Positions 11,497 through 22,369 of a stretch of DNA of 64,000 nucleotides are shown piece by piece (the stretch's first letter is position 1; every line of letters starts with the position of its first letter). The notes beneath the pieces are model-generated. The model was not told where the DNA came from and did no database searches. It was given only the letters and a program-made list of their open reading frames with translations. The translations under genes and the position numbers were made by a program. Source of the DNA: Polytrichum commune (Eukaryota > Streptophyta > Polytrichopsida > Polytrichales > Polytrichaceae); contig OX485804.1 of NCBI GenBank assembly GCA_950295325.1, positions 8,122,001-8,186,000 of the forward strand, in the 5' to 3' direction.

Positions 11497-13458
11497 ATGC
11501 CGGGAGTGCTGCAGGATGAGCAGCAGCGGTGGTGTTTGGAGACTGTGAGCAACGGAGGAGGAGGAGCGTTGTACGATTCGATGGTGGATTACGAGACGAT
11601 GGCGGTGGCGGCCGCGCATCAACAGCAGCAGCAGCAACAGCAACATCAGCATGGGTTGCAGTCGCCTTCGCAGCATGCAATGCGTCGGTTGAGCTCGTTC
11701 TCGGCGGGGATGAAGGATACGGAGCCAGGGTTTGGAGGGTTAGCCCAAGCCTCACCGCATTTGTTCCAGCGGAGCCATAGCTTTGGGAGTGGAGGAGGCG
11801 GGTTGCACTCGTTCAACTTCTTTGGGAGCCCGCCGAGCTCCCCTGCGGCCAAGTCTGAGATGGGGTTGTCGCTTCTTGATGTAGTGGACGAGGCCGACCT
11901 GGGATCAGGGAAAGGGGGGTTTTTTGATGACACTGGCAAAGGCTCAGGCAGGCCTGAGCTTCGGGGACTCACATTCTCGAGCTCTTCATTGAGCGGATCG
12001 GTCATCGGCTCACCGACATTTTCTGACTCGCTTCAGAGCTTTAACAAGTTCCTGCCTTCGAATAATGAGGATGAGGATGCATGGCCGGCAGTGGACATGT
12101 ATGGGTGTGATCAGTTCCGGATGTTTGAATTCAAAGTGCGTCGGTGCATGAGAGGCCGTAGCCATGACTGGACGGAGTGCCCATTTGCACACCCTGGAGA
12201 AAAGGCTCGCCGCCGCGACCCCCGTCGGTTCCATTACTCTGGAACGGCCTGCCCTGACTTCCGCAAGGGAAGCTGCAGGAGGGGAGATGCATGCGAGTTC
12301 GCCCACGGTGTGTTCGAGTGCTGGCTTCACCCTGCACGATACCGCACCCAGCCATGCAAGGATGGCCGTAACTGTCGCCGCCGAGTCTGCTTCTTCGCTC
12401 ACACTCCGGAGCAGCTGCGGCTCCTGCCGGCGGCAGCGCAAGCGGCCACAGCGGGAGTTCGTTCTACCAGCCAAGGATCGCCCCTTAGAGGATCCTACGA
12501 TGGCTCACCTCGATCCTCTGCGGCAGCGGCGTATGATGGAGCATATGGGTACGAAGGGAGTTCGTTCGACGGAGCATCGGCCACCCACGTTGGGTCCCCT
12601 CTGGGCCATTTCTCAGGATACTCCGCCGCCGCTCACTCCCATTGTTGCGTGCCATCGCAGATATCTTCTCCGACTTCTACCCTTGTGGGTCACGCGCACT
12701 CTCCTCCCCCTCTCTCCCCCCCTCTCTCCCCTTCAGCATCGCCCCCTTTGTCGCCGTCCTCGCCTAACGGCTGGGCTTCCGAGGTGCTGCCGAACAACTA
12801 TACTTCCATGTCTGCTCAAGGGGTTATGTCACAGGCTGCTCTGCAAGCCACGATTTCTCAAGGTGTGTACTCTCGATCGCAGAGTTCGCATTCCATGGGG
12901 GCAACGGGGCATGTTCACTCTCCTACCCAGCCGGCACACCGGCGCCATTTGGACCGTCTGAACTCGATGCCCACTTTATCAATTCCGTCGACCGGAGAGC
13001 AACATCGCAGCGTGCACAGCAGCCACGTGGGGATGACAGGATCGGCTCCTTCCTCGCCCTCTGGGGTGCCGCAGAAGTCCATGTTAGAGCTCATCGCAAC
13101 TCTGCAGCAGCTGGAGCTTCGCAACCAATCCCCTCCTCCTGCGACCACTCAATGGCTCCAGCAGCAGCAACAGCAATACACCTCGGGACCTTCTCCTCTG
13201 CGCCGATGCTCACAGAGCGTCCCTGGCACACCAACTAAGGTGAGGTGGGAGCAGAAGGAGCGATGGGAGATTGACGAAAACGAGGAAATGGAACCCATGG
13301 TGATGCGTGTGGAGTCGGGCAGAGACCTTCGTGCCAAAATCTATGGCCGGCTCGGCAAGGAGAGTCCAATGGACGCTGATGCTGTTGGAGGCGATGCCCC
13401 TGACCTCGGGTGGGTGAATGAGCTCGTGAGGGAGGAATCTGAGCAAGCTGTTTGGTAA
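11497..13458 (+). CDS. Arginine-rich tandem CCCH zinc-finger (RR-TZF) protein, paralog 1
   Basis: Complete intronless gene, 653 residues. RR-TZF proteins bind U/AU-rich mRNA, promote its decay and move between nucleus and cytoplasmic P-bodies or stress granules (family knowledge). Seen in the protein: poly-Q/His tract at 42-52; Ser/Gly-rich region to about 185; acidic EDEDAW at 191-196; RR motif C217-X10-C228-X3-H232; then C252-X7-C260-X5-C266-X3-H270-X16-C287-X5-C293-X4-C298-X3-H302, the exact plant RR-TZF spacing. Further on come an SP-rich stretch at 401-423, an export-signal-like L532-X3-L536-X2-L539-X-L541, poly-Q 555-560 and the C-terminal DLGWVNELV at 636-644. No ankyrin repeats are visible. 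The start is fixed by an in-frame TAG at 11482-11484 and by the identical MPGVL start in paralog 2. Targets are unknown. Confidence 0.96.
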   Translation: MPGVLQDEQQRWCLETVSNGGGGALYDSMVDYETMAVAAAHQQQQQQQQHQHGLQSPSQHAMRRLSSFSAGMKDTEPGFGGLAQASPHLFQRSHSFGSGGGGLHSFNFFGSPPSSPAAKSEMGLSLLDVVDEADLGSGKGGFFDDTGKGSGRPELRGLTFSSSSLSGSVIGSPTFSDSLQSFNKFLPSNNEDEDAWPAVDMYGCDQFRMFEFKVRRCMRGRSHDWTECPFAHPGEKARRRDPRRFHYSGTACPDFRKGSCRRGDACEFAHGVFECWLHPARYRTQPCKDGRNCRRRVCFFAHTPEQLRLLPAAAQAATAGVRSTSQGSPLRGSYDGSPRSSAAAAYDGAYGYEGSSFDGASATHVGSPLGHFSGYSAAAHSHCCVPSQISSPTSTLVGHAHSPPPLSPPLSPSASPPLSPSSPNGWASEVLPNNYTSMSAQGVMSQAALQATISQGVYSRSQSSHSMGATGHVHSPTQPAHRRHLDRLNSMPTLSIPSTGEQHRSVHSSHVGMTGSAPSSPSGVPQKSMLELIATLQQLELRNQSPPPATTQWLQQQQQQYTSGPSPLRRCSQSVPGTPTKVRWEQKERWEIDENEEMEPMVMRVESGRDLRAKIYGRLGKESPMDADAVGGDAPDLGWVNELVREESEQAVW

Positions 13459-14560
13459 AAGGAAGTGCATTGACATTGTGTGATACCCCTTTCAAAGGCT
13501 TTGGGGAAATTTGTGGGAGGGGCCGTGCAGGTTGGGTATTCGTCACTGGAAACTGGGTAGGAGGTTAGGGGATGGTGAATTGCATGATTTTGTATTGGTG
13601 GGGACTGGAAGGATGGGGTCAAGGTTAGGAAGATGAAGGCGTTCCGATTGTACAAGAGGTGGGGATGGGAAATGATGAACGCCTGCTTCATCGTGATTGG
13701 GGTCGGAGGGGGCTAAGGCATCAAACAAACAAACAGGTTGTGGCCGTAGGCAAGAAGCTCGCCGTTAACGCAGCGGCCGTGGCTGTGCCGCAGATAAACC
13801 ACATAGAAGAAGAATCAAAATTCATTTTTTTGGATACGTAGGCCATACATTTGCTTAGGAGATAGTAACAGTCCGCTGATACATGACGATACGTTCTGCG
13901 ATGCCCTGCTGTGCCGGCCGACCTCATGGTGTCCATTGGAAGTAGATGGCAATATTGATGAAGGAGCTGGCTTGGGAGGGAGGGAAGGAAGGAGGGAGGT
14001 TGATGACACGTTGTTTGGTTATAAGGATAGTGGTGACAGCAATTGTGTTAAAACGGAGACGATGCACATTAAGACAGTATGATATACATATTATTGAATG
14101 CACTGCAGAGGAGCAAGCAGACAGTGCGGTGATATTGAACAAGTGCGATAGTCAATTATTATTCTACCCGGTTTTGGTCGCCCCTGATGAGAAGACTGGA
14201 AGCTGGAGGGGGGGGGGGGGGGGGGGGTTATCCTGAAGCAATTTTTTGATTTCTCACTCAAAATTTGTGATTGTAGCTAGGCTTTTGTGATTTATTAACA
14301 GCAGGATGTAGTGTAGGCAAAAGAGGGAGCATGCATGTGGACTTTTGTGTAGATGCCACGGACAAATGACATTGTGAACCCAAGGTCACCAGAGCAGACC
14401 TACCACAGGAGAGTCATTTCATGACTGATCGGCGTCCATTTTGAAAGACATATGTCGATCTAGTGCCTAGGATTAATTTGTAAATTCATTCATGATGTCA
14501 TGATGATGATGGCTTTTGTAATATACGTTCCTCTGCCCTACTCATTTCATTTAATTACTT
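13459..14560 (+). promoter_or_regulatory. Conserved 3' untranslated/flanking region of RR-TZF gene 1
   Basis: About 1.1 kb that pairs with 60415-61511 downstream of gene 2. The parts 13459-13925 and 14040-14545 are very similar between copies. About 13935-14030 is clearly more diverged. The last 300 bp differ at only a handful of positions apart from a poly-G expansion. No ORF is supported. It probably covers the 3' UTR; no exact poly(A) site can be named. Confidence 0.6.
14208..14227 (+). repeat. Poly-G tract (20 G) in the 3' region of gene 1
   Basis: A run of 20 G. The matching position downstream of gene 2 has only five, so the tract expanded (or assembly noise entered) after the duplication. 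Confidence 0.9.
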
Positions 14561-15045
14561 GCATTTTGCATCCCTTGTGCGCACTAGGCTACCTGTTCTG
14601 CTGTGCTCTCAAAATTTTGTTTGCATAGGTTTGTTTTGCAGGAAATGGGCATTGAGTTTCTGTGTGTGGTCTGGCTGCATGTGGAGGACAAACTTGACAT
14701 CAGTTCGTGTTATATGATGTTAGAAATCCACACCTGTTATTTTCAGGGATCTCTTCTCTACGTCTGCGATCTTTGTAGCTTTTGAAGTTCGGCTCAATTC
14801 ATGCCTGTCTGTGTCATATTCCTTTTTATCATTGTGATCCTCTGGATTTGCTTCAATCACAAAAGTTGTAATTGTGAAAAGTTGTAATTGTGATTCTCTT
14901 GGATGAAAGTTGGCCTTCTTTGCACAGATATGATGTGTTTCTGGAATGTTGCAGCAGGTGTGGCAGCCTTGACGGATACAGGTGCCCTACCTGTGCTCCC
15001 CTTGTGCTTCTGAGATTGTTTGTTGGTAGGTCTTCCATTTAGGTA
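14561..15045 (+). other. Distal, decayed part of the duplicated block
   Basis: Most of this stretch no longer aligns with the flank of gene 2. Islands remain, such as GTTTGTTGGTAGGTCTTCCA near 15020 against GGTTGTTGTAGGTCTTGCA on the reverse strand near 59925. The original duplication therefore probably reached at least here. No gene seen. Confidence 0.45.
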
Positions 15046-15930
15046 ATCGGAAACTTTGTCTGTGTACCGCTAAAATAAATGGACTTATGTTTGTTGTGGA
15101 AATGTGGATTGACATCTTCTAAGGTATGGAGCCTAAGGGCACTTTTCAGTTCCATAACCAGATTTCCACCCAACATCAAAGCCTTGAAATAGTATGCAGC
15201 CTGGAGGCTGCTTTTCTAACTTAAATCGACATTGGAAATAGCTTCGAGACTGCTGGTTCGGAGTGGAAGTTGTTTCATCGGGTTAGCAATGGTGAATCTT
15301 GCAGATTGGGAGCTCAAGTTTTAAAATTGGAGTCTGAGACGTAAAAGTCATCGGAGGTCAAAGTGAAGGTTCTCTTTCTTTGTATGTGATCATACAAGTC
15401 CTCCTAATTGTTGTGGTGTGTACATTTTGAGTGGAGAGTCTATTCTCACTGTAACATGTGTTTTTGGTGGGTGTTCTCGAGAACGATCCTTCCCATATAT
15501 CATTGAAACATAGTTGTTTGATTGAGAAGAGTGACCACATAAGGTCCACATAGCTTAGGTCATTGGCCAAGTCCAATTTTGTCCATTACCTAATGTGAGG
15601 GATAAAGTTTTGTGACACCTACCATTGAGAATGCGGTAGCAAAACTTGGATGAAGGCCATCCCAAAGGCCATCTCATGGCAAGAGGGAGACATGGTGCTG
15701 GTTCGAAGGAGTCTATTGTGAGCAAATGCACCAAGCATGCTCCAAATCTCTGGGCTATGCTAAGAGCAAGGTTAGTGATCCTTCATTTGGGTCTGCATCC
15801 GGGGAATGGAGAAGTAGCCTCCATATGAGATGCAAATGTAGATGTATATAATCCACGCCTCTTAAAATGTAACATTCTATTTTTAGATGCCACATTTAGA
15901 TAATATAAGGTTTCTTGGACGTTGAAAATA
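15046..15930. other. Intergenic, no gene seen
   Basis: No supported gene. GAAGAGTGACCACATAAGG at about 15525 recurs in the same orientation near 59246, too short to classify. Confidence 0.5.
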
Positions 15931-15933
15931 AGA

Positions 15934-16470
15934 AGTGAATGTTTTGTCCGGAACGTTGTGCAAATGTGTCATTGGAGGTGTTCTTTATTATGACACTATC
16001 ATTGATGACTGTTCGTAGAGTCGTAGACCCAACCTCATCGTCGACGATGCCTAGTGATGCCGTTCCAGTTTGTTGAGATAGCACTGCGCGATTTTATTGA
16101 TTCAGTTCTCGATCCATAGCGAAGTCAATTGGCAAAGTTTTGGCCCGATGAGAAGATCGATTTCATTGAACGACGTCAACATGAACTTTTCAATGCTTAC
16201 AAGAGGAACCTGACTCCAAGCTTCTCATTGATAGGTAGGATCATACAACGTTCTTCAATACGGGATGGGATGATATGAAGGGACGCTTTGAGCATCTACG
16301 AATATTCTACGGTGGATTGGCAAATGCTATCGCCAACACAACAAGCGTTGTGTCGGATTTTAGCATTTTGAAATGGGAAAAAAATGACTTTTGACAATCA
16401 ATGATGAACTTGATGCTGGAGGGCATCTTTTAGACCAAGCAACGCCGTGTTGTGATGGGAATTCTTGTCC
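15934..16470 (+). pseudogene. hAT-superfamily-like transposase, C-terminal relic
   Basis: Conceptual translation with stops and frame changes gives family-like blocks in order: TLCKCVIGGVLYYDTIIDD (about 15950), then ALRDFIDSVLDP-stop-RSQLAKFWPDEKIDFIE (about 16080-16180), then WDDMKGRFEHLRIFYGGLA and SDFSILKWEKNDF-stop (about 16270-16395). The last block resembles the C-terminal region of hAT-like, BED-associated proteins (LRxFxGGLA...SDFSxLxWEK). At least three in-frame stops make it non-functional. No terminal repeats were found around it. The family call rests on remembered motifs. Confidence 0.6.
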
Positions 16471-16800
16471 TGACTAGGTTCGATGATGGCGCTGGGACCC
16501 AATAAAATGAGCAACTCACATTTTTACAACTTACGTCACGAAAATTGATCAAAGTCAAGACAATTTGCCACTTTTTGTATATTGCCGAATTTGAAGATTT
16601 TTGGATGCCGAAGTTAAACTAAAAGCGGTAAAATTGATGTTTGCCATATCTTAGGAGGCCTTAACTCATTGTAATCCCTTAACTCATAGTGCATCTCGGC
16701 TTGGAGCTTTACCTCCGCAATTCACCCTCCAACTACCTAAAGTACTTGAAACTTTGGGATGTGACTAATTGTGGGTTTGTACGTAAGTACATCAACTCAA

Positions 16801-17033
16801 TAAGTGTCTGGGGGAGATTCTTGGACACAATCGGTCGAGACTGTAGTGTTTCTGAGACTGACCGGTTACATGTTAACATCTTTTGGTTTTTCTTTATTAA
16901 ATTGGGGAATATACTGTAAAATTCCTCTAAAATGGAGCGGTAATTTTCCTGAACTCTTGGATTTGAAGTGGTTATTTTTCAATTTCAGGTTCATTTGTTA
17001 ACTAGCGGTCGGTTCTCCCTCGTGCATTGAACC
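16801..17033 (+). mobile_element. M1 family TIR element, copy b
   Basis: Same order of blocks as 4798-5021: GGGGGAGATTCTTGGACACA, ACCGGTTACATGTTAACATC, CCTCTAAAATGGAGCGGTAA, and CGGTCGGTTCTCCCTCG at the right end. No ORF is supported across it. Confidence 0.7.
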
Positions 17034-18493
17034 CAATTTTCTTGTTGACTTTCGATTGATTTATGTCAATTGTACCTGGATTTCGTCAATGCACTTGATT
17101 TTGTTTATTAAGTTGCTTTAGTTGATTTTATTAAGTTCATGTAGTTGATATGGTCAATTAGATTTGGACTAGGGACATGTATTCTTGGTATTCATTTCTG
17201 AAGGCAAAGCACGTTGAAAAAAAAATTGTACTTTCGCAATTATTAACTACACTAGATGTTGTAGTTAGTATCATATGGTATTTGGTGTCACTGTTGTAAA
17301 TCTTGCACTAAAACTTATGAATAAGTTTACAAATATTGTCATCCCAATTCATTTCTAGTTTAGCCACTTTTAGAACGGCATATGCTGCATCCTAACATTT
17401 ATGTCATAAAATATTGTCATAGACGATTGAATTTAATACCCATCCGACTTCACATCAAAGACTTAAATAATGATATTATTATATTCAAATAACACATACA
17501 ATTACATAGAAAAGAGACCACGGCCTTCGTTTAGAGTTGCAAATCATTTTGTACTAATTATGTGTTTCATATCATAGGCGAAGTGGGATAGGTAGATAAA
17601 TTACCTGATTAAGCCCCACTTAGCTTAAAGCAAGCCCACCAAATTTAGCCATAATTAAATTGATTTATTTTTAAATGAAAAAAAATCATCATTTGTGCCA
17701 AAATTGTGGAAAACTTTACATGAGATTGGCATTCCAAATTAGTACCACTACCATTGCAAAATTATAATACTTATGGATGTTTGCAACCATGTTAAATCCA
17801 TATGTCATTAAGAAAAATATTACAAAATAAATACAATGTCCATATCAAAATAAATTTCCAGCACAACCTAGTAACCCTAAACAATATTGATATCATAAAT
17901 TCCCCCTCCAATACCATAAATGCTTTATAGAGTTGTTCCATCATTGAAAATGCATTTTCAATGATTTACAATCGCAAACCTATACAACACTTAAGGAAAG
18001 ATGTTCCTTGACAAATTTTTTATATATATATTATTTAAAAATTAAAATTACATAAAGTATCATAAAATATTCATATTCACTATATGGACCATTTCATTGA
18101 CAATTTCAGAATTAAAAGCCTTAAGTCCGTAATAATTATTTCAAAAGTTTTATATAAGTTTTATGTAGCGATTTAAAAGGAAAAGCAAGATAATGTTTAC
18201 TTTTAATAAACATATAATAAAATTATTAATATTTAGATGATATTCTTGCTTGTACTTTTATATAAAAATGTGGAGATGCGGATCTATTATTCTAATTTAT
18301 GCACAATTTGTTTGCCTACCATAAAAAATTGGAGAGGTTACCAAGTTTGAGTGGAATTGTAGGTAAAACATTTTATTCAAAGGGGATTGTAATTTGTTTA
18401 CAATCACCATGTGAACATAAAGGCATTGAAGGAATCATGGTCAACCGAAGAATACATCCAACACAAGCCAGCTCATGTACAAAGAAGCCCAAA
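17034..18493. other. AT-rich intergenic DNA with an R-family fragment
   Basis: Very AT-rich, especially 17960-18300 with (TA)n near 18020. About 17495-17600 (ACCACGGCCTTCGTTTAGAG ... TGTTTCATATCATAGGCGAA) matches the 3' part of the R family. No gene. A 66-codon frame at 18299-18499 abuts the hairpin and the copia relic and may belong to that element, but it is not recognisable. Confidence 0.5.
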
Positions 18494-19003
18494 AGGTAGT
18501 TCTTGACAAAGTTGGAAACCCAAAAGAGAACCAACCATTCAAATTCATGCATTGTTATTTTTATTTGAGGGATCTCTCCCAATGGTGGTATAGGGAACCC
18601 TTTAGAGGAGAACAAACACCTAGTAAACAGAGAGTGGATGATATATATTTGATTCTAGGAGAAAGAAAAGTGGATCAAGGCTTGAAGGAAACATGTTTGC
18701 AACACTCATAAAAATAGCCATTTATAACTCTTGGTTTACCCTTGCTAATTTAGAAGCTTTTTGATCTTTGGGTCGTTGAAACCGAAGCCATGAAGTATCT
18801 TCCGAGCCTTGATCCATTTTCTTTCTCCTACCATTTGAAAAATCTATATCAACCACTCTCCATAGACTAGGTGTTTGTCCTCCTCTAAAGTGTTTCTTAT
18901 ACCACCACTACAAAAAAAAATCCCTCAAAGAAAGCCAACAATGTATGAACTTGAACAATTTTCTTTAAATCAAAAAGGTTTCTAGCTTTGTCAAGAACTA
19001 CCT
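18494..19003. repeat. Large inverted repeat (about 200-bp arms) next to the copia relic
   Basis: The left arm, about 18494-18690, is repeated in reverse complement at about 18796-19003, leaving a loop of about 105 bp. Matching anchors include CTTTGTCAAGAACTACC, CCTCTAAAG, TAGGTGTTTG and GCCTTGATCC. Arm identity is roughly 75-80% by eye. It ends about 50 bp before the integrase homology begins. Confidence 0.8.
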
Positions 19004-19049
19004 ATGCTGATTTGGTAGCTTTTAGAGCAAGGCTAGTGATCTTGCCTAA

Positions 19050-20760
19050 TTGAGAGAGGAAAAAGCTTATTTGGAGTTCCACAATCCTAAACCCTATATC
19101 CTAGAGTTCATTTCCAAGGCATTTGAGCGGTTTTTGAAGGACCATGGCATTGAGAAACAAACATCCACCCCGTACATGCCTCAACAAAACAGAGTGGCGG
19201 AGTGTGCAAATCGCACCATCGTGGAGATTACGAGGAACATGCTTCATGCTCAAAATCTCCACAAATTATTTTGGGTGGAAGTGGTGGCCAATGCGGTGTA
19301 CACATGAAACCAATGTGTAACAAGGGCATTGGACTCAATTACACCCAATGAAGCGGAATGAGGCCTTGCATTGCACACATGCGTGTGTTTGGACACTTTG
19401 TGTACATAATGATGCAGGATGAAGAAGAGGGTAAGCTCGATGCAAGGGAAACCAAATGTTTGTTTTTGGGTTCTTGTGAGAGAACTAAAGCCTATAGGTT
19501 GATGTGTTTGCAAATTAAAATGATTATGAAAATAAAGACATGATATTCATAGAGGATAACACGAGCATTAAAAACGATTTGGAGATGCATCAAAGTAGAA
19601 GAAATGAAGACCCTATGGTGATCGTTGTAAATTAATCTTCAAAATCATCTTCATGTGATGATGGTGAGGAGTGCGAGGAGCAAATGAGAGATCGCTTGGT
19701 TGCAAATGAAGAAGAAATCGTAAGACCCGTGGGAATGAAGGCCGCCTCAAGAGATTCAACAAACTTGGGAAATATTCTAAGAGGAAGCAGCGCCAACCTG
19801 GAGAGTGGTGATAGAATCACATTTTTTCTCAACATAGTGAAGAACGGACCAATGTGGTATTTTTAGATGAGCATTTGAATTCGTGCGAAGCGTTGAGATC
19901 CGAAGATGCGAGTGAGTGAGAGGTTGCAATGCAGGAGGAGTATGACTCGCTTATGGCCAACAATATGTGAGATAATGACCAACGTTCTAAAGGATCAGAA
20001 TAGTGTAGGATGCAAATGAGTGTTCATACTAAGAGGGATGCATCGGATAAAATCGTTAGGTATAAGGTGCAGTTAATAGCAAAGGGATATTCTCAAATGA
20101 CTGGAGTGAATTTCAACGAGATCTTTGATCATGTGGCCAAATTTATCACCACTAGATGCATTCTCGCAATAGGAGCAACCATGGATTGGAAAATCCACCA
20201 AATACATGTAAATACAACATTTTTGGATGGAGTATTAGAGGGGGAGATCTATATGGATCAAATTAACGGTTTCGTACAAGAGTGGAATGAACACCTTGCG
20301 TACAAACTCAAGAAAGCTTTATACGGGCTCAACCAATTGCCGAGGGCGTGGTATTAATGTATCCAATTGTTCTTTATCAATGAGGGCTTTTACAAGCCAA
20401 GTGGATTATTTGTTGTACGTCAAACAAATGGGTGAATTTGTGTTGGTGACAATCCTCTATGTGGATGATTTGATCACATTGGCATATAATGTAATCTAGT
20501 TGAAGTGGCTCAAATTGGAGCTCGAAAAAAAATTGAGATAAACCATCTTAGAGAGTTGCATTATTGCTTATGAGTGGAATTTGGGAGGAATAAAGAAGCC
20601 CGTACCATCATCATGAACCAAAGAAGCTATATTAAGAAGGTCTTCAAGCGTTTTAATATGAAAGAATGTAAACCGGTGGGAACTCCGTTCGATGCAAATT
20701 CAAAATTGTTAAATCTTTTGGATGAAGAATTTAGAAATTTGCTCCAAATATAAATATGTT
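19050..20760 (+). pseudogene. Ty1/copia retrotransposon pol relic (integrase and reverse transcriptase)
   Basis: Several frames of one decayed copia polyprotein lie in the normal order. Integrase core with FLKDHGIEKQTSTPYMPQQN is at about 19130-19190, in which the usual NGVAER is NRVAEC and the preceding GGEF region is lost. The MRVFG and TKCLFLG boxes follow at about 19380-19475. Reverse transcriptase is at about 20040-20355 (LIAKGYSQM, ALYGLNQLPRAWY), and the YVDD active-site box at 20458-20469 is still intact. A frame-shifted tail with KPVGTPFDANSKL is at about 20670-20705. RNase H and long terminal repeats were not found. Multiple stops and frameshifts make it dead. Confidence 0.88.
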
Positions 20761-21009
20761 CAAGATTGGCCTATATTACTCAACATGTGGTCAATGAAGA
20801 TAGGAACCAATCTCTCAAGGGAGGGAATTTTGGCGTTTGAGGATGCCGGGTTCCAAATGCACCAAAGGGAGGCACTTTCGCCATGTTGTAGACTTTTAAA
20901 TTTTTTATCCCCACCCATCCTGTGGTCACATTTTCATGTGCCACCAAACCTACATGCGTACCTAACTTCCACATTTTTGAAGACCATGCATCAACATTCA
21001 ACAACAACA

Positions 21010-21340
21010 ATCGCAATTTACAAAAATAGGTGGAAGAGCACCAACCTTATGGACGGGACCTATGTTATTGAGTCACTGCCATTTCATTTGTAGGATTTGG
21101 AGCAGTCATCAACATCATCTCAAAGGAGGACAAGTCCTACTGTGTACAATTGGTGACGTGCCACAATGCACATACCTTGACTTCACCAAAATATTTTCTC
21201 GGGCTTTGGGAAAGAAAGGGAAATGGGTATACTAAAATTACCTTTATTATGTGTTCAAATTTCTAGGTAAGGTGGATTATGACAAGGACAAGTTCATTCG
21301 TACTCCAGTATATTCCTACAAGTTACAACGTGACCATGCA
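21010..21340 (+). pseudogene. SWIM-type zinc-finger protein fragment (transposase-like)
   Basis: One frame from about 21080 to 21325 reads GAVINIISKEDKSY, CTIGDVPQCTYLDFTKIFSR, ALGKKGKWVY-stop-NYLYYVF and KVDYDKDKFIRTPVYSY. This matches the layout of plant SWIM fingers (CxC...CxH, usually CTCPDFTK and WxxCKHLYYxF). Three of the four zinc ligands are lost: the second Cys is Tyr, the third is a stop codon and the His is Tyr. SWIM fingers occur in MULE transposases and related host proteins. It may belong to an element distinct from the copia relic just upstream. Confidence 0.6.
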
Positions 21341-21699
21341 AATTACTTGAACTTGCCGGTGTTGCTGAGAACGAGTAATGATGATAGTGAAATGTTCACC
21401 TAAATGTTTGAATATGTCAGAACATGATATCATATGTTTTTAATCTATTTTATGGTACACAATAATGTTTTGGATTATTATAATAGAATTTGCATTTGAC
21501 TAAATGTTTTTCTAGCAATCTATGATAATAGGCTCATTTTTTGGGGGATTTCAATAATGTTAATACTATACAAATGAATAAATTCAATTGATTCAGTGCA
21601 AATTGTAGAGTGTGACCCCAATACATGTGAGATTTACTATGTGTGTCATCATTGCTTACATGTTGCTCACTGCCCACATATTACTGCGTATCACGCATT
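21341..21699. other. Intergenic, no gene seen
   Basis: AT-rich spacer between the SWIM relic and the first R element. Nothing recognised. Confidence 0.5.
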
Positions 21700-22063
21700 A
21701 AGGTAGATGGGTCTTAAATGGTTACTTTTTTTTATTGGCGCTTTTTTTCTAGGATATGAAACATGTGATTAGTACAAGATGGTTAGCAAATCCAAATCAA
21801 GGTTGTAGCTGCTTTTCTCATAATCGTTAATGCTCGTATGAATATCTTATTCATTATCAAAATGTACAATCTTGTCCTCATAAAATGGTCATATAGGTCC
21901 CCCGGCCCAATTAAGTTGATAATTGACACTAGAATGGTTATATTATTATATCACGTAGCCCAATCTCTTTTTGGTATCCGTTCTTGGAGCCACACCAAAC
22001 CACATACCACTCAAATATAGATGACTGAATAAGATATGTAATTTCATTAGCCACCTCTACCTT
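21700..22063 (-). mobile_element. R-family TIR element, copy 1
   Basis: About 364 bp. The left end is AAGGTAGATGGGTCTTAAAT. The right end, reverse-complemented, is AAGGTAGAGGTGGCTAATGA, so the ends are diverged inverted repeats. On the minus strand it carries the family signature GAGTGGTATGTGGTTTGGTG-type (here GAGTGGTATGTGGTTTGG) followed by ACCTATATGACCA and CATATCCTAG. No ORF. R copies also occur at 22370-23250, 28705-29050, 29135-29883 and 47445-47700, with fragments elsewhere. Confidence 0.7.
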
Positions 22064-22369
22064 CCTCACTACACAATGCTCATGTTTTATTTCAATGACT
22101 TTATATTATTTATGTTCATTCCCTACAATTATCTCTTAAATGTCACTTTCAAACAAAGGTCTTTGATTCATATTTCATAATACATTCTTAAGTTGAGAAG
22201 GTGATTTACTCTAACCTCCCTAATATTATGCTTGTAGTAATCAAAGTACATGTGATATTAAGGAGATTTGTAGTGTTAACATAATTCTTCAGTTTGTCAA
22301 TATCAAGAGTGTGTTATGTTAGAAGGTCTTGTTCACTCCAAATTCAAATTGCACCCATTAAGGTAGAGA

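Noticed and set aside
12164-12961. 265-codon second-frame ORF inside RR-TZF gene 1, also 265 codons in gene 2 (62015-62812)
   Set aside because: It persists only because the two genes are near-identical. In the zinc-finger part the main frame is unchanged while this frame differs at many residues, so selection acts on the main frame.
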